The position numbers and the translations under genes were made by a program. 64,000 nt of DNA from Egicoccus sp. AB-alg6-2 (GTDB lineage Bacteria; Actinomycetota; Nitriliruptoria; Nitriliruptorales; Nitriliruptoraceae), in assembly GCF_041821025.1 (NCBI RefSeq), contig NZ_JBGUAY010000006.1:186001-250000 (forward strand), in the 5' to 3' direction. Every line of letters starts with the position of its first letter. Position 1 is the stretch's first letter. Below the pieces are notes generated by a model, which saw nothing but the letters and a program-made list of their open reading frames with translations, had not been told where the DNA came from and searched no databases. Positions 37,664 through 48,476 of the stretch are shown here, piece after piece.

Positions 37664-38962
37664 TCAGCGCAGGAAGCCCTCGTAGTTGCGCTGCATCAGC
37701 TGCGACTCGACCTGCTGCATCGTCTGCAGCGCGACACCCACCATGATCAGCAGGCTGACGCCACCGAGCGGGAACGCGGTCACGTTGCCGACCGCAAGCA
37801 GCACGAACGGCAGCACCGCCACCGCGGCGAGGTACAGCGAGCCCGGCAGGGTGATGCGCGTGAGCACCCGGTCGAGGTACTCCGCGGTCTGCCGGCCCGG
37901 CCGGATGCCCGGGATGAAGCCGCCGTAGCGCTTCATGTTGTCGGCGACCTCGACGGGGTTGAACGCGATCGCCGTGTAGAAGTAGGCGAAGAAGATCGTC
38001 AGCGCCGCGAACGTCAGGATGTAGAACCAGTGCGCGGCGTCGGCGAGGTAGACCTCGGTCCACGCCTGCATGCGCTGCGAGCCCGACACGTTGGCGATCA
38101 GGCCCGGCAGGTACATCAGCGACGAGGCGAAGATGACCGGGATGACGCCGGACTGGTTCACCTTCAGCGGGATGTAGGTCGACTGGCCGCCGTAGCTGCG
38201 GCGGCCGACCTGGCGGCGGGCGTACTGCACGGGGATGCGGCGCTGACCCATCTCCATGAACACCACGGCCACGGTGAGGAACACGCCCATGAGCAGCACG
38301 CCGGCCACCCATTCCCAGCCCTCGAACGGCGACTCGAGCTGCTTCTCGGCCTGGAGGGCGTACAGCTGCGAGGGGAACTGGCTGATGATCGAGACGTAGA
38401 TCAGCAGCGACATGCCGTTGCCGATGCCGCGCTGGGTGATGAGCTCACCGAGCCACATGATCAGGCCGGTCCCGGCGGTCAGCGTCAGCACCATCAGGAT
38501 GATCGTGCCGGTGCCCGCCCCCGGCATCACGTTCACCCCGAACGCGGTGCCGTTTCGCGCCAGGGTCACCAGGGTCGTGGACTGCAGCAGCGCGAGACCG
38601 ATGGTGATGTAGCGCGTGTACTGGGTGATCTTCTTGCGGCCCTGCTCGCCTTCGCGCTGGAGCGCCTCGAGCTTGGGGATCACCACGGCCAGCAGCTGCA
38701 TGATGATGCTGGCGGTGATGTAGGGCATGATCCCGAGCGAGAACACCGCCATCTGCTGCAGCGCGCCACCGGCGAACAGGTTGATGATGCCGACGATGCC
38801 GCCCGCGCCCGCGCCGGCCACGGCGTCGCGCAGCAGGTCGATCTCGACCCCGGGGACCGGGATCCAGCCGCCGAGGCGGTAGATGGCGATGATCCCCAGC
38901 GTGAACAGCAGCTTGCGCCGCAGGTCGGGGATCTTGAAGGCGTTGACGAACGCTCGGAGCAT
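37664..38962 (-). CDS. secY: Protein translocase subunit SecY
   Basis: This channel-forming subunit of the SecYEG translocon exports proteins such as the surface proteins in this window. The product is 432 residues with ten predicted membrane helices. GTNVMPG-like and RRIPVQYARR cytosolic loop motifs, and FNPVEVADNMKRYGGFIPGIRPG, are typical. It follows rplO after a 232-bp gap in which I see no gene. Confidence 0.97.
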   Translation of the reverse strand: MLRAFVNAFKIPDLRRKLLFTLGIIAIYRLGGWIPVPGVEIDLLRDAVAGAGAGGIVGIINLFAGGALQQMAVFSLGIMPYITASIIMQLLAVVIPKLEALQREGEQGRKKITQYTRYITIGLALLQSTTLVTLARNGTAFGVNVMPGAGTGTIILMVLTLTAGTGLIMWLGELITQRGIGNGMSLLIYVSIISQFPSQLYALQAEKQLESPFEGWEWVAGVLLMGVFLTVAVVFMEMGQRRIPVQYARRQVGRRSYGGQSTYIPLKVNQSGVIPVIFASSLMYLPGLIANVSGSQRMQAWTEVYLADAAHWFYILTFAALTIFFAYFYTAIAFNPVEVADNMKRYGGFIPGIRPGRQTAEYLDRVLTRITLPGSLYLAAVAVLPFVLLAVGNVTAFPLGGVSLLIMVGVALQTMQQVESQLMQRNYEGFLR

Positions 38963-39194
38963 GAGGTCCTCGGGGGTGCTTCTGGAGACCCGGGGCGAAG
39001 GGGTGGCCGCGACGTGGACGTCGCTCCCCCGGGCGTCACGCGCCGGACGCGGTCGCGCGGCACGATGCTATCGGTTGTGGTGACCGGCGCCCCCTCGCAA
39101 CGAACCGCCGGGGCCGCGAGGCGCGTGGGTCCGGTTGCCCGGAGCCCGTGGGCCTCGCCGCCGCCGGCGGCTCGTGGTGCGTGGGACGCAGGCG

Positions 39195-39635
39195 TCAGTC
39201 GCGGACGGTGCCGCCGGCTGCGCTGATCTTGTCGCGCGCGGTGCCGGTCAGGGCGTCGACGTCGACCGTCAGCGCCTTGGTGAGGTCACCGTGGCCGAGG
39301 ATCTTGACGGGACGCTTCTTCTTGACCAGGCCCTTGGCGGTCAGCGACGCGACCGTGACCTCGTCGCCGGCCTCGAAGAACTCCTCGAGGCGCGAGACGT
39401 TGACGACCGCGTACTCGACCTTGTTGGGGTTGTTGAACCCGGGGCGCTTGGGCTGGCGACGGATCAGGGGCATCTGGCCGCCCTCGAACCCGGCCGGCAC
39501 CGTGCCGCGCGCGCCGGTGCCCTTGGTGCCACGGCCGGCGGTCTTGCCGCCACGGCCACGGTCACCACGGGCGACGCGCTTCTTGTCGGTCTTCGCGCCC
39601 TCGGAGGGCTTGAGGTGGTGCAGCTTGATGGTCAT
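39195..39635 (-). CDS. rplO: 50S ribosomal protein L15
   Basis: The product is 146 residues starting [20 protein letters not shown], with the Gly-rich [18 protein letters not shown] segment and [21 protein letters not shown] at 39633-39635 is the canonical start. It follows rpmD by two bases. Confidence 0.97.
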   Translation of the reverse strand: MTIKLHHLKPSEGAKTDKKRVARGDRGRGGKTAGRGTKGTGARGTVPAGFEGGQMPLIRRQPKRPGFNNPNKVEYAVVNVSRLEEFFEAGDEVTVASLTAKGLVKKKRPVKILGHGDLTKALTVDVDALTGTARDKISAAGGTVRD

Positions 39636-39637
39636 GT

Positions 39638-39859
39638 TCAGACCTTCCCTGCCTGCGTGTTCGGCTCCGCCGCGTCCACGACTTCCCACGACACGAGGTG
39701 GGGCACCTTGCGGAGCATCCCACGGATCTCCGGCCGGTCCGGCTGCTCGACGGTGTGGCGGATGCGCTTGAGGCCCAGGGACCGCACGGTGGCGCGCTGG
39801 TCCTGGGTGCGGCCGATGACCGACCGTGTCTGGGTGATGCGCAGCATCTTCTCAGCCAT
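39638..39859 (-). CDS. rpmD: 50S ribosomal protein L30
   Basis: The product is 73 residues with the [11 protein letters not shown] start and [13 protein letters not shown] motif. The C-terminal 15 residues (ending EPNTQAGKV) are a short extension. ATG overlaps the rpsE stop as TGATG, indicating coupling. Confidence 0.96.
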   Translation of the reverse strand: MAEKMLRITQTRSVIGRTQDQRATVRSLGLKRIRHTVEQPDRPEIRGMLRKVPHLVSWEVVDAAEPNTQAGKV

Positions 39860-40461
39860 CACTTCCCACCCTGTCGCATGGTCTCGAGCATCTTCTTCGG
39901 GGCCACGTCCTCGACCGCCTTGTCACGCAGGGTGGCGATCTCGTGGGCCGAGCGCTGGCTCTTGAGGCCCTCGATCGTGGCGTGCACGACGTTGATCGGG
40001 TTCGCGGTGCCCAGTGACTTGGCGAGCAGGTCGTGGATGCCGGCGGCTTCGATCACCGCGCGCACCGGACCACCGGCGATGACCCCGGTACCCGGCGCGG
40101 CCGGCTTCAGCATGACCTGGCCGGCACCGGCGCGACCCACGACGGGGTGCACGATGGTGTTGCCGACCATCGGGACCTTGAAGAAGTTCTTCTTGGCCTC
40201 TTCGACGCCCTTCTGGATCGCCGACTGGACTTCCTTGGCCTTGCCGTGTCCGACACCGACCATGCCCTTGCCGTCGCCGACGACCACGAGCGCGGTGAAC
40301 TGGAACCGGCGACCGCCCTTGACGACCTTGGCGACACGGTTGATCGCGACGACGCGCTCGTCGTACTGCTCGCGCTCCTGCTCACGACCACGACCGCGAC
40401 GGTCGCCCTGGCCGCGACCACCGCGTCCCGGACCGCCGCCTCCACGGTTGTTGGCTGCCAT
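39859..40461 (-). CDS. rpsE: 30S ribosomal protein S5
   Basis: The product is 200 residues. An extended N-terminus rich in Gly and Arg (about 1-28) precedes the conserved [17 protein letters not shown] domain; [12 protein letters not shown] is in the C-terminal half. Confidence 0.98.
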   Translation of the reverse strand: MAANNRGGGGPGRGGRGQGDRRGRGREQEREQYDERVVAINRVAKVVKGGRRFQFTALVVVGDGKGMVGVGHGKAKEVQSAIQKGVEEAKKNFFKVPMVGNTIVHPVVGRAGAGQVMLKPAAPGTGVIAGGPVRAVIEAAGIHDLLAKSLGTANPINVVHATIEGLKSQRSAHEIATLRDKAVEDVAPKKMLETMRQGGK

Positions 40462-40502
40462 TGGTTGACTCCTTTTTGCCCCGGTCGAACCGGGGAGACC
40501 TG

Positions 40503-40862
40503 TCAGAACTCGAGCCCCGCCTCGCGGGCGCCCTCGGCGAGGGCCGCAACACGACCGGCGTAGCGGTTGCCGCCGCGATCGAAGACGCAGGTCGAGATGC
40601 CGGCGTCCTTGGCGCGCTGACCGACGAGCGTGCCGACCTGCTTGGCGACGCCGACCTTGGCGTCGTCACCCTTCGACACGTCCGCCTCCAGCGAGGACGC
40701 CGCGGCCACGGTGTGACCGTTGACGTCGTCGATGAGCTGGGCGTAGATGTGGCTGTTGCTGCGGTACACGGACAGGCGCGGCCGGTCGGCCGTTCCCCGT
40801 ACGTGCTTGCGGATGCGCTTCTGCCGGCGTTGGCGGGCGAGGCGCTTCTTGCTCGCGTCCAT
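40503..40862 (-). CDS. rplR: 50S ribosomal protein L18
   Basis: The product is 119 residues, binding 5S rRNA with L5. [18 protein letters not shown] and [12 protein letters not shown] are present. ATG at 40860-40862 gives the standard start [13 protein letters not shown]. Confidence 0.97.
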   Translation of the reverse strand: MDASKKRLARQRRQKRIRKHVRGTADRPRLSVYRSNSHIYAQLIDDVNGHTVAAASSLEADVSKGDDAKVGVAKQVGTLVGQRAKDAGISTCVFDRGGNRYAGRVAALAEGAREAGLEF

Positions 40863-41005
40863 GAAGGTCTTCTCCTCCTCGTGCAGCCACCGGGGACCTG
40901 GTCGGTTCCAGAAGGTGGCCACGAGCCCGCCCCTCTCGCTCTCGGTCGAGGGGCCGGGCGGCGGCGCCGGCTCGCGGCACCGCTGGCGGTCGGTTTGGTG
41001 GTGGG

Positions 41006-41548
41006 CTAGCGGCCTGCGGCCTTCCCGGCCTTGCGGCGGATGTGCTCGCCCTCGTACTTGATGCCCTTGCCCTTGTAGGGCTCGGGGGGCCTGACCTTGC
41101 GGATGTTGGCAGCGATCTGGCCGACCAGCACCTTGTCGATGCCGCTCACCGTGATGCGGGTGGGAGCGGGCACCTCGATCGAGATCCCCTCGGGTGCCTC
41201 GATGGTGACCGGGTGGCTGTAGCCGACCTGCAACTCGACGTCGGAACCCTTCGACGCGGCGCGGTAGCCGACGCCGACGAGCTCGAGCGACTTGCTGTAG
41301 CCGGTGGTGACACCCTCGACCATGTTGGCGATCAGGGTACGCACCAGGCCGTGACGCGAACGCTCGGTCCGCGACTCGCCGTTGCGGGTGACCACGACCG
41401 CGCCGTCGTCGTCACGCGACAGCGTGACGCCCTCGGGCATGGTGCGGGTCAGTTCGCCCCTGGGACCCTTGACGGTGACGCTCAACCCACTGAGGGAGAC
41501 GTCGACGCCGTCGGGGACCGGGACGGGAAGCTTGCCAATGCGGGACAT
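41006..41548 (-). CDS. rplF: 50S ribosomal protein L6
   Basis: The product is 180 residues starting [15 protein letters not shown], with GPRGEL in the first repeat and the C-terminal [16 protein letters not shown] signature. Confidence 0.98.
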   Translation of the reverse strand: MSRIGKLPVPVPDGVDVSLSGLSVTVKGPRGELTRTMPEGVTLSRDDDGAVVVTRNGESRTERSRHGLVRTLIANMVEGVTTGYSKSLELVGVGYRAASKGSDVELQVGYSHPVTIEAPEGISIEVPAPTRITVSGIDKVLVGQIAANIRKVRPPEPYKGKGIKYEGEHIRRKAGKAAGR

Positions 41549-41556
41549 GGGATCTC

Positions 41557-41955
41557 CTACCAGACGTAGGCGATGACCTCGCCGCCCTTGCCCTCTTTAC
41601 GGGCAGTGCGGTCGGTCATCAGGCCGGCGTTGGTGGACAGGATCGCGACACCGAGGCCGCCCAGGACGCGGGGGATCTCGTCCTTCTTCACGTACACGCG
41701 CAGACCGGGCTTCGAGATGCGACGCAGGCCCGCGATGACGCGCTCACGGTTGGGGCCGTACTTCATCTTGATGGTCAGGTTGGGCTGGGGGGTCGCGTCG
41801 TCGAGCGACCAACCGGTGATGTAGCCCTCCTGCTCGAGGATCCGGGCGACGTTCACCTTGATCTTCGACGAGGGCATGGTGGTCGTGTCGTGGTACGCGA
41901 TCGACGCGTTCCGGACACGCGTGAGCATGTCCGCCACTGGGTCGGTCATCGTCAT
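41557..41955 (-). CDS. rpsH: 30S ribosomal protein S8
   Basis: The product is 132 residues starting [17 protein letters not shown], with [19 protein letters not shown] and the C-terminal [15 protein letters not shown] lies seven bases before the ATG at 41953-41955. A gap with three hairpins separates it from rpsN. Confidence 0.97.
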   Translation of the reverse strand: MTMTDPVADMLTRVRNASIAYHDTTTMPSSKIKVNVARILEQEGYITGWSLDDATPQPNLTIKMKYGPNRERVIAGLRRISKPGLRVYVKKDEIPRVLGGLGVAILSTNAGLMTDRTARKEGKGGEVIAYVW

Positions 41956-42063
41956 GAAGTTGCTCCTTGGGGTTCCCGGGACGCGTCCCGGCACTTCCCG
42001 TGTCTGTCACCCGCGAAGCGGGTGATGTTCTTTGACCTGGCTCTGCACTCGAGCTTGCCTTGG

Positions 42064-42136
42064 CCCCTGAACTTCGGGGGCCTGCGGGGGCAGAGCCCCC
42101 GCATCCGGGGGCCTGCGGGGGGCGGAGCCCCCCGCA
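42064..42136 (-). repeat. Three consecutive hairpins between rpsN and rpsH
   Basis: CCCC/GGGG (42064-42079) is followed by TGCGGGGGC-AGA-GCCCCCGCA (42083-42103) and TGCGGGGGGC-GGA-GCCCCCCGCA (42114-42136). The last two are near-identical units 31-33 bp apart. They lie inside the spc operon transcript, where a terminator is not expected, so processing or partial attenuation is likely. Confidence 0.75.
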
Positions 42137-42140
42137 TCAA

Positions 42141-42326
42141 CTACCAGGACGCCTTCTTGATGCCGGGCAGTTCGCCGGCGTGGGCCATCTCGCGGAAACA
42201 GACGCGGCAGAGACGGAAGCGCTTGAACACCGCGCGCGGACGGCCGCACCGCTCGCAGCGCGTGTAGTTCTGCACGCCGTACTTCATGCCGCGCTTCTGC
42301 TGCGCGATCTTCGACTTCTTCGCCAT
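42141..42326 (-). CDS. rpsN: 30S ribosomal protein S14, zinc-binding type Z
   Basis: The product is 61 residues with two Cys-x2-Cys knuckles (CERC, CRVC) binding zinc, and the C-terminal [11 protein letters not shown] signature. It follows rplE by 11 bp. Confidence 0.98.
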   Translation of the reverse strand: MAKKSKIAQQKRGMKYGVQNYTRCERCGRPRAVFKRFRLCRVCFREMAHAGELPGIKKASW

Positions 42327-42337
42327 GACTGGGGTCC

Positions 42338-42937
42338 TTAGCCTTGGGTGTCGCGGACGAACGGGAAGCCGTAGGCGTCGAGGAACGCGCGGCCGTGCTC
42401 GTCGTTGTCGGCGGTGGTGACGATGGTGATGTCCATGCCACGCACGGCGTCGATCTGGTCGTAGTCGATCTCGGAGAACACCAGCTGCTCGGTGAGCCCG
42501 AACGTGTAGTTGCCGTTGCCGTCGAAGGCGGTCGCCTTGAGGCCGCGGAAGTCACGGATACGCGGCAGGGCGACCGACAGCAGGCGGTCGAAGAACTCCC
42601 ACATGCGGTCACCGCGGAGGGTGACCTTGACGCCGATGGGCATGCCCTCGCGCAGCTTGAAGGCGGCGATCGACTTGCGGGCGCGGTTCACGCGGGGCTT
42701 CTGCCCGGTGATGGTCTGCAGGTCGCGGATCGCGCCCTCGAGCGCCTTGGAGTCGTTGACCGCCTCGCCGAGACCGACGTTGACGACGATCTTCTCGAGG
42801 TTGGGCACGCGCATGGCGTTGACGCCGAGCTGCTCGAGCAGCTGCGGACGGATCTCGTCGAGGTAACGCTGCTTGAGGCGCGGCGTGACCTTGGCGGTCG
42901 CCGCCGCGGGGGCGGTCGTGGTCTCGGTGTCGCTCAT
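42338..42937 (-). CDS. rplE: 50S ribosomal protein L5
   Basis: The product is 199 residues. A short Thr/Ala-rich N-terminal extension (about 1-17) precedes [15 protein letters not shown]. The [21 protein letters not shown] and [17 protein letters not shown] motifs are intact. ATG at 42935-42937. Confidence 0.97.
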   Translation of the reverse strand: MSDTETTTAPAAATAKVTPRLKQRYLDEIRPQLLEQLGVNAMRVPNLEKIVVNVGLGEAVNDSKALEGAIRDLQTITGQKPRVNRARKSIAAFKLREGMPIGVKVTLRGDRMWEFFDRLLSVALPRIRDFRGLKATAFDGNGNYTFGLTEQLVFSEIDYDQIDAVRGMDITIVTTADNDEHGRAFLDAYGFPFVRDTQG

Positions 42938-43091
42938 CGGAAGGGTCTTCCTCGTTCGTCGCGGCCGACTCGGCCGCACCACCGGGTCGTTCTCGGGCGT
43001 GGTGCCCGGATGTGGTGGTGTGGCGCCGATCCCGCTGCCTCATCAGGCCGGGCCGGCTCGCGGTGTGTGGTTGCTGGTCGTGCCGAGTGGC

Positions 43092-43421
43092 TCAGAAGGT
43101 GGCGTCGCACTTCTTGCAGACGCGGACCTTGCTGCGCCGGTCGCCCTCGTTCTCGTAGCGGTAGCCGACGCGGGTCGGCTGGTCGCACGAGGGGCAGATC
43201 GGCAACACGTTGGAGATGTGGATCGCGGCCTCGGTCTCGATGATGCCGCCCTCCTGGGCGCCACCACGCTGGCTCTGGATCCGCTGGTGCTTCTTGACGT
43301 AGTTGCGGCCCTCGACCAGCACGCGGTCGCGGTCGGTGAACACCTTGATGACGCGCCCTGAGGTGCCCGCGTCCTTGCCGGCGATCACCTGGACCTGGTC
43401 GTCCTTGCGAATACGGCGCAT
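43092..43421 (-). CDS. rplX: 50S ribosomal protein L24, zinc-ribbon form
   Basis: The product is 109 residues. The KOW motif VQVIAGKDAGTSGRVIKV is followed by GGIIETEAAIHISNV. The C-terminus carries two Cys-x2-Cys pairs (CPSC, CKKC), the zinc-binding variant. It follows rplN by two bases. A 154-bp gap to rplE holds nothing I recognise. Confidence 0.97.
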   Translation of the reverse strand: MRRIRKDDQVQVIAGKDAGTSGRVIKVFTDRDRVLVEGRNYVKKHQRIQSQRGGAQEGGIIETEAAIHISNVLPICPSCDQPTRVGYRYENEGDRRSKVRVCKKCDATF

Positions 43422-43423
43422 GG

Positions 43424-43792
43424 CTACAGAACCTCCGGCGCGAGCGAGATGATCCGCATGAACTTGCTGTCGCGCAGCTCGCGGGCGACGGGACCGAAGA
43501 TGCGGGTCCCGCGCGGGCTGCCGTCGGGGCGGATGATCACGCACGCGTTGTCGTCGAATCGGACATACGAGCCGTCCGGCCGCCGGCGCTCCTTGCTGGT
43601 GCGCACGACCACGCAGCGGACGACCTCGCCCTTCTTGACGTTGGACTGGGGGATCGCGTTCTTGACGGTGCCGACGAAGACGTCACCGACCGACGCGTAG
43701 CGCCGCCCGGACCCGCCGAGCACCCGGATGCACAGCACTTCGCGTGCTCCCGAGTTGTCCGCGACCTTCAGCCGCGATTCCTGCTGGATCAT
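43424..43792 (-). CDS. rplN: 50S ribosomal protein L14
   Basis: The product is 122 residues, the usual length, with [17 protein letters not shown] and the C-terminal [19 protein letters not shown]. Confidence 0.98.
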   Translation of the reverse strand: MIQQESRLKVADNSGAREVLCIRVLGGSGRRYASVGDVFVGTVKNAIPQSNVKKGEVVRCVVVRTSKERRRPDGSYVRFDDNACVIIRPDGSPRGTRIFGPVARELRDSKFMRIISLAPEVL

Positions 43793-43905
43793 GATGCGTC
43801 TCTCTGCGGTTCGCCCCCGGCGGGGGACGTTCTACGGATGTCGTCACGGGCGGCGTGGTTGGCGCTCGACGGCGCCGGCACGGCGACGCCGCCGTGACGA
43901 CGGGA

Positions 43906-44175
43906 TCACTTGGCGCGTTCGATGACCTCGGCCAGGCGCCAGCGCTTCAGCTTCGACAGCGGCCGGGTCTCGATGATGCGGACCGTGTCGCCGAGGTTGG
44001 CGTCGTTGGTCTCGTCGTGGACGTGGTACTTCTTCGACGACTTCATCGTCTTGCCGTACAGCGGGTGGGTGGTCCGCCGGTCGACGCGCACGACGATGGT
44101 CTTGTCCTGCACGTCGGACACGACGACGCCCTGGCGCTCTTTTCGGGTGGTGCTGCGCTCGGTGGTGTCTGCCAT
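43906..44175 (-). CDS. rpsQ: 30S ribosomal protein S17
   Basis: The product is 89 residues with an OB fold: [20 protein letters not shown] and [20 protein letters not shown]. It follows rpmC by five bases. Confidence 0.98.
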   Translation of the reverse strand: MADTTERSTTRKERQGVVVSDVQDKTIVVRVDRRTTHPLYGKTMKSSKKYHVHDETNDANLGDTVRIIETRPLSKLKRWRLAEVIERAK

Positions 44176-44180
44176 GGGTA

Positions 44181-44396
44181 TCAGGCCTCGGTGTCACGTG
44201 CGGCGGCGATCTCGCGCTCCCGCATCACGGTAAGGATGCGCGCGATCTCGCGCTTGACGGTGTTGATCCGACGGGGATCGTCGAGCTGGCCGGTCACGAC
44301 CTGGAACCGGAGGTTGAACAGCTCCTCCTTGTTCTCGGTCAGTGCCTGACGCAACTCGTCGTCGGGAAGTTCTCGCAGCTCGGTCGCGGTGCTCAC
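44181..44396 (-). CDS. rpmC: 50S ribosomal protein L29
   Basis: The product is 71 residues, all-helical, with [16 protein letters not shown] and [14 protein letters not shown]. The start is GTG, overlapping the rplP stop (GTGA). Confidence 0.97.
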   Translation of the reverse strand: MSTATELRELPDDELRQALTENKEELFNLRFQVVTGQLDDPRRINTVKREIARILTVMREREIAAARDTEA

Positions 44397-44815
44397 TCGC
44401 CGCCCTCCTCGCGCTTGACGAACTTGGTCTTGACGGGGAGCTTGTGCGACGCCTTGCGCATGGCCTCGCGGGCCAGCTCCTCGGAGACGCCGGACAGCTC
44501 GAACATGATCCGGCCGGGCTTGACCGCCGCGACCCAGTGGTCGGGCGAGCCCTTGCCCGAACCCATGCGGGTCTCGAGCGGCTTCCGGGTGATGGAACGG
44601 TCGGGGAAGATCGTGATCCGCACCTTGCCGCCACGCTTGATGGCGCGCGTGATGGCGATACGGGCGGACTCGATCTGCCGTGCGGTGATCCAGCCCGGCG
44701 TGGTCGCCATCAGGCCGTAGTCACCCACGTAGACCTGGGTGTGGCCCTTGGACAGGCCCTTGAGCGGGCGCGGCCGGTGCTGCTTGCGGTGCTTGACGCG
44801 CTTGGGAGCGAGCAT
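44393..44815 (-). CDS. rplP: 50S ribosomal protein L16
   Basis: The product is 140 residues with the [15 protein letters not shown] start and GRVRIT-like [16 protein letters not shown] and [16 protein letters not shown] motifs. The ATG overlaps the rpsC stop by one base (TGATG). Confidence 0.98.
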   Translation of the reverse strand: MLAPKRVKHRKQHRPRPLKGLSKGHTQVYVGDYGLMATTPGWITARQIESARIAITRAIKRGGKVRITIFPDRSITRKPLETRMGSGKGSPDHWVAAVKPGRIMFELSGVSEELAREAMRKASHKLPVKTKFVKREEGGE

Positions 44816-45978
44816 CAGCTCTCCCCTTCCTTGCCGGCCTCGTCGTCCCCGGCCGGCGCCGGGGTGTCCCCGGCCTGCTCGACGTCGGTGACGGACGTGG
44901 ACGGCTTGTCGGTGTCGGCCTCGGCGTTGGCGCCCTCGGGCGAGCCGGCCGGGACCGCGTCGGTCGGTGCCGTCTCGTCACCGGGGGTGACGTCGGCTTC
45001 GGTGATGCTGTCGACGGCCATCGGGCCCGACTGCGGGGGCAGCGACTCGGTGGTGGCCTGCTCGACGTCGCTCTTCGGCGTCTCGCCGGCCTCGGTCACG
45101 CTGGCCGGGGTGGTGTGCCCCGGGCCGCCCGGCGTCGCGGGCGAGCCCGCGGTGTCGGAGGTGTCGGAGGGGGTCTGCTCGGCAGGAGCCTTGGTGGGCT
45201 GCTGGCGCGAGCCGACGCCGGTGACCTTCTTGGCGACGCTGGCGGCCTTGCGGGCCGACTTGCGGCGACCCGGACGGTCGTCGACGGGACGGCCCTCGGC
45301 CAGGGCCTTGGCCCGGTCCATGGCCCGCTGTGCCTCGGCCTCTTCGCCGGAGCCGATCTGCTCACCGGTGTAGACCCAGACCTTGACGCCGATGCGGCCG
45401 TAGGTCGTGCGAGCCTCGTCGAAGCCGTAGTCGACCTTGGCGCGCAGCGTGTGCAGCGGCACGCGGCCCTCGCGGTACCACTCGGTCCGGCTCATCTCGG
45501 CGCCGCCGAGACGACCCGCGACCTGGATGCGGATGCCCTTGGCACCGGCCTTCATGGCCGACTGCACGGCGCGCCGCATGGCACGACGGAACGAGACGCG
45601 GCCGCGCAGCTGCTCGGCGACGTTGAACGCCACGACCTGCGCGTCGAGCTCGGGGTTCTTGATCTCGATGATGTTGAGCTTGACCTTCTTGGAGGTCAGC
45701 TTCTCGAGATCGGCCCGGATCGCGTCGGCCTCGGCACCGCGGCGACCGATGACGATGCCGGGACGCGCCGCCTGGACACTGACCTCGACGTTGTCACGGG
45801 TACGGGTGATGTCGATGCGGCTGATGCCGGCGTGACGCACGCGCTGGCGGACGTACTTGCGCACCCGGTCGTCCTCGTGGAGGTACGCGGCGTATTCCTT
45901 CTTGTCCGCGATCCACTTGGACTTCCAGTCGGTGGTGACACCGAGGCGGAAGCCGTAGGGGTTGACCTTCTGACCCAT
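44815..45978 (-). CDS. rpsC: 30S ribosomal protein S3 with a long acidic C-terminal tail
   Basis: The product is 387 residues. The S3 body (KH domain with [18 protein letters not shown], then the C-terminal domain with [20 protein letters not shown]) ends near residue 215; actinobacterial S3 is usually 250-280 residues. The extra part is a basic stretch (about 240-262) followed by about 115 residues of disordered Thr/Pro/Asp/Glu sequence with the related segments [16 protein letters not shown] and [14 protein letters not shown]. Confidence 0.96.
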   Translation of the reverse strand: MGQKVNPYGFRLGVTTDWKSKWIADKKEYAAYLHEDDRVRKYVRQRVRHAGISRIDITRTRDNVEVSVQAARPGIVIGRRGAEADAIRADLEKLTSKKVKLNIIEIKNPELDAQVVAFNVAEQLRGRVSFRRAMRRAVQSAMKAGAKGIRIQVAGRLGGAEMSRTEWYREGRVPLHTLRAKVDYGFDEARTTYGRIGVKVWVYTGEQIGSGEEAEAQRAMDRAKALAEGRPVDDRPGRRKSARKAASVAKKVTGVGSRQQPTKAPAEQTPSDTSDTAGSPATPGGPGHTTPASVTEAGETPKSDVEQATTESLPPQSGPMAVDSITEADVTPGDETAPTDAVPAGSPEGANAEADTDKPSTSVTDVEQAGDTPAPAGDDEAGKEGES

Positions 45979-45979
45979 G

Positions 45980-46336
45980 TCAGTTCTCCTCCGCGGGCGA
46001 CACCACGACGGTGATGTGGCTCGTCCGCTTGCGGATGCGATAGGCGCGACCGAGGGCGCGCGGCTGGAAGCGCTTGAGGGTCGGGCCCTCGTCCGCGAAC
46101 GCGGTGTGCACGACGAGGTCCTCGGCGTCGAGGCCGTCGTTGTTCTCGGCGTTCGCGATCGCCGAATTGAGGACCTTCAGCAGCGGCGCGGCGGCAGCGA
46201 CCTTGTCCGTGAAGGACAGGATGCGCTGCGCCTCGTGCACCGGCTGGCCCACGATGAGCGGCGTCAGCTGGCGGACCTTGTACGGCGAGACCCGCACGTA
46301 CTTGGCGGTCGCCTTGACCTTGGTGATCATCTTCAT
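45980..46336 (-). CDS. rplV: 50S ribosomal protein L22
   Basis: The product is 118 residues: [20 protein letters not shown] at the start, and the tunnel-lining hairpin region with [20 protein letters not shown]. One base separates it from rpsC. Confidence 0.98.
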   Translation of the reverse strand: MKMITKVKATAKYVRVSPYKVRQLTPLIVGQPVHEAQRILSFTDKVAAAAPLLKVLNSAIANAENNDGLDAEDLVVHTAFADEGPTLKRFQPRALGRAYRIRKRTSHITVVVSPAEEN

Positions 46337-46362
46337 TCCTTCACGCCCGAGGGCGACGACTC

Positions 46363-46650
46363 CTACCGGCGCTTCTTGGCGGCCTGCTTCTCACCAGCGC
46401 CGCCCCACTTGACGGCACGGGTCGGGGCGAATTCGCCCAGCTTGTGGCCCACCATGGACTCCGAGATGAAGACCGGCACGTGCTTGCGGCCGTCGTGCAC
46501 CGCGATCGTGTGGCCGACCATCTCGGGGAAGATCGTGGATCGACGCGACCAGGTCTTGATGACGCGCTTGTCGCCCGCTTCGTTCTGTGCGTCCACCTTC
46601 TTCATGAGGTGGTCGTCGACGAAGGGACCCTTCTTCAGGCTGCGGGGCAT
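46363..46650 (-). CDS. rpsS: 30S ribosomal protein S19
   Basis: The product is 95 residues starting [15 protein letters not shown], with [20 protein letters not shown] and [11 protein letters not shown]. Confidence 0.98.
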   Translation of the reverse strand: MPRSLKKGPFVDDHLMKKVDAQNEAGDKRVIKTWSRRSTIFPEMVGHTIAVHDGRKHVPVFISESMVGHKLGEFAPTRAVKWGGAGEKQAAKKRR

Positions 46651-46653
46651 AGG

Positions 46654-47487
46654 TCAGCGCCTCCGGTTCTTGCCGCGACGGCGGATGATGTATTGGTCGG
46701 ATGCCTTCTTGCCCTTGCGGGTACGGCGCTCGGGGTTGCCCCACGGGTCGACCGGGTGCCGGCCGCCGGAGGTCTTGCCCTCACCACCACCGAGGGGGTG
46801 GTCGACCGGGTTCATGGCGACACCGCGGGTCTGGGGACGCACGCCGCGCCAACGGGTCTTGCCGGCCTTGCCGTGGTTGATCAGCTCGTGCTCTTCGTTG
46901 CCGACCGCACCGATCGATGCGCGGCAACGGGCGTCGACCAGGCGGATCTCACCGGAGGGCAGCCGCAGCGCGGCCATCTTGCCCTCCTTGGCGAGCAGCT
47001 GGATCGAGGTGCCCGCCGAGCGACCCATCTTGGCGCCACCACCCGGTCGCAGTTCCACCGCGTGCACGGTGGTACCGACGGGGATGTTGGCCAGCGGCAG
47101 GGCGTTGCCGGTCTTGATGTCGGCACCCGGGCCTGACTCGACCAGCGCACCGACCACGAGGTTCTTCGGCGCCAGGATGTAGCGCTTCTCACCGTCGTGG
47201 TAGTGCAGCAGGGCGATACGCGCGGAGCGGTTGGGGTCGTACTCGACCGCCGCGACCGTCGCGGGTACGCCGTCCTTGTTGCGTCGGAAGTCGATGACAC
47301 GGTACTTGCGCTTGTGCCCCCCGCCGCGGTGGCGGCTGGTGATGCGACCGTGGGTGTTACGGCCGGCCTTCTTGGGCAGCGGCGCAAGCAGCGAACGCTC
47401 GGGCGACGACTTCGTGACAGTGCCGAAGTCGCTCACCGAAGCGCCGCGTCGTGCGGGCGACGTCGGCTTGAACTTACGAATGGCCAT
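46654..47487 (-). CDS. rplB: 50S ribosomal protein L2
   Basis: The product is 277 residues with the [16 protein letters not shown] motif and the peptidyl-transferase-proximal [16 protein letters not shown], whose His is essential. It follows rplW by 36 bp. Confidence 0.98.
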   Translation of the reverse strand: MAIRKFKPTSPARRGASVSDFGTVTKSSPERSLLAPLPKKAGRNTHGRITSRHRGGGHKRKYRVIDFRRNKDGVPATVAAVEYDPNRSARIALLHYHDGEKRYILAPKNLVVGALVESGPGADIKTGNALPLANIPVGTTVHAVELRPGGGAKMGRSAGTSIQLLAKEGKMAALRLPSGEIRLVDARCRASIGAVGNEEHELINHGKAGKTRWRGVRPQTRGVAMNPVDHPLGGGEGKTSGGRHPVDPWGNPERRTRKGKKASDQYIIRRRGKNRRR

Positions 47488-47523
47488 GTTGGAAAACCTC
47501 GTTGGAGGTCGCTCGGGACGGGC

Positions 47524-47814
47524 TCAGAGCCCGGCCTCGAAGAGTTCGATCTCGTCACCCGGCGCCAGCGTCACGATGGCGCGCTTGGTGTCGGGACGCT
47601 TGCCGACGATCCAGCCGCGGCGCTTCTTCTTGCCGGGCCGGTTCAACGTGTTCACGCTCAGGACCGTGACGTCGAAGATGGTCTCGATCGCCTGCTTGAT
47701 CTCGGTCTTGTTGGTGCGCGGGTCCACGATGAAGGTGTACTTGTTCTCGTCGAGCAGGCCGTAGGTCTTCTCGGAGATCACGGGGCGCAGGATGATGTCG
47801 CGGGGGTCCTTCAT
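47524..47814 (-). CDS. rplW: 50S ribosomal protein L23
   Basis: The product is 96 residues: [38 protein letters not shown] and [17 protein letters not shown] overlaps the rplD stop (ATGA, 47811-47814). Confidence 0.97.
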   Translation of the reverse strand: MKDPRDIILRPVISEKTYGLLDENKYTFIVDPRTNKTEIKQAIETIFDVTVLSVNTLNRPGKKKRRGWIVGKRPDTKRAIVTLAPGDEIELFEAGL

Positions 47815-48476
47815 GCCTCTGCCTCCTCGGTGGACTCGCTGCTCGTGCTCGCGAGCCGGCCGGTGCCGATGAGCGCGATCGCCGCCTCGTCGATCACCAC
47901 GGTGTCGCTGTTGAGCACGTCGTAGGTGTTGAGCTGGTCGACCGTGAGCGTGTGGATGCGCTCGACGTTGCGCAGCGACAGCTGCGTTGCCTGGTGACGG
48001 TCGGCGAGCACGACGAGCACCTTGCCCTCGGCCAGGCCGAGCGCGCCGAGCGCGGCGAGCGCGTCCTTGGTCTTCGGGGCGTCGAACTGCAGTCCGCGCA
48101 CGACGTGGAGCAGGTCGTTGTTGACCCGGTCGGTCAGTGCCGAACGCAGCGCGGAGCGCTTGAGCTTCTTGTTGACCCGGACCGACCAGTCGCTGGGGGT
48201 ACGCCCGTGGGCGACACCACCGCCGACCCACTGCGGCGAGCGGATCGAGCCCTGACGGGCGCGGCCGGTGCCCTTCTGGCGCCAGGGCTTGGCGCCACCA
48301 CCGGCGACCTCACCGCGGGTCTTGGTCTTGTGGGTGCCCTGACGGGCGGCGGCGAGCTGGGCCGTGACGACCTGGTGCATCACGTGCACCTTGACCTCGC
48401 CCTCGAACCACTCGGCGGGCAGGTCGATGGTGTCGACCTTGTTGCCCTGCAGGTCCTTGACGTCTACGGAAGCCAT
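47811..48476 (-). CDS. rplD: 50S ribosomal protein L4
   Basis: The product is 221 residues. The extended tunnel loop has [20 protein letters not shown] and [22 protein letters not shown] short acidic C-terminal end ([12 protein letters not shown]) is extra. It overlaps rplC by one base. Confidence 0.98.
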   Translation of the reverse strand: MASVDVKDLQGNKVDTIDLPAEWFEGEVKVHVMHQVVTAQLAAARQGTHKTKTRGEVAGGGAKPWRQKGTGRARQGSIRSPQWVGGGVAHGRTPSDWSVRVNKKLKRSALRSALTDRVNNDLLHVVRGLQFDAPKTKDALAALGALGLAEGKVLVVLADRHQATQLSLRNVERIHTLTVDQLNTYDVLNSDTVVIDEAAIALIGTGRLASTSSESTEEAEA

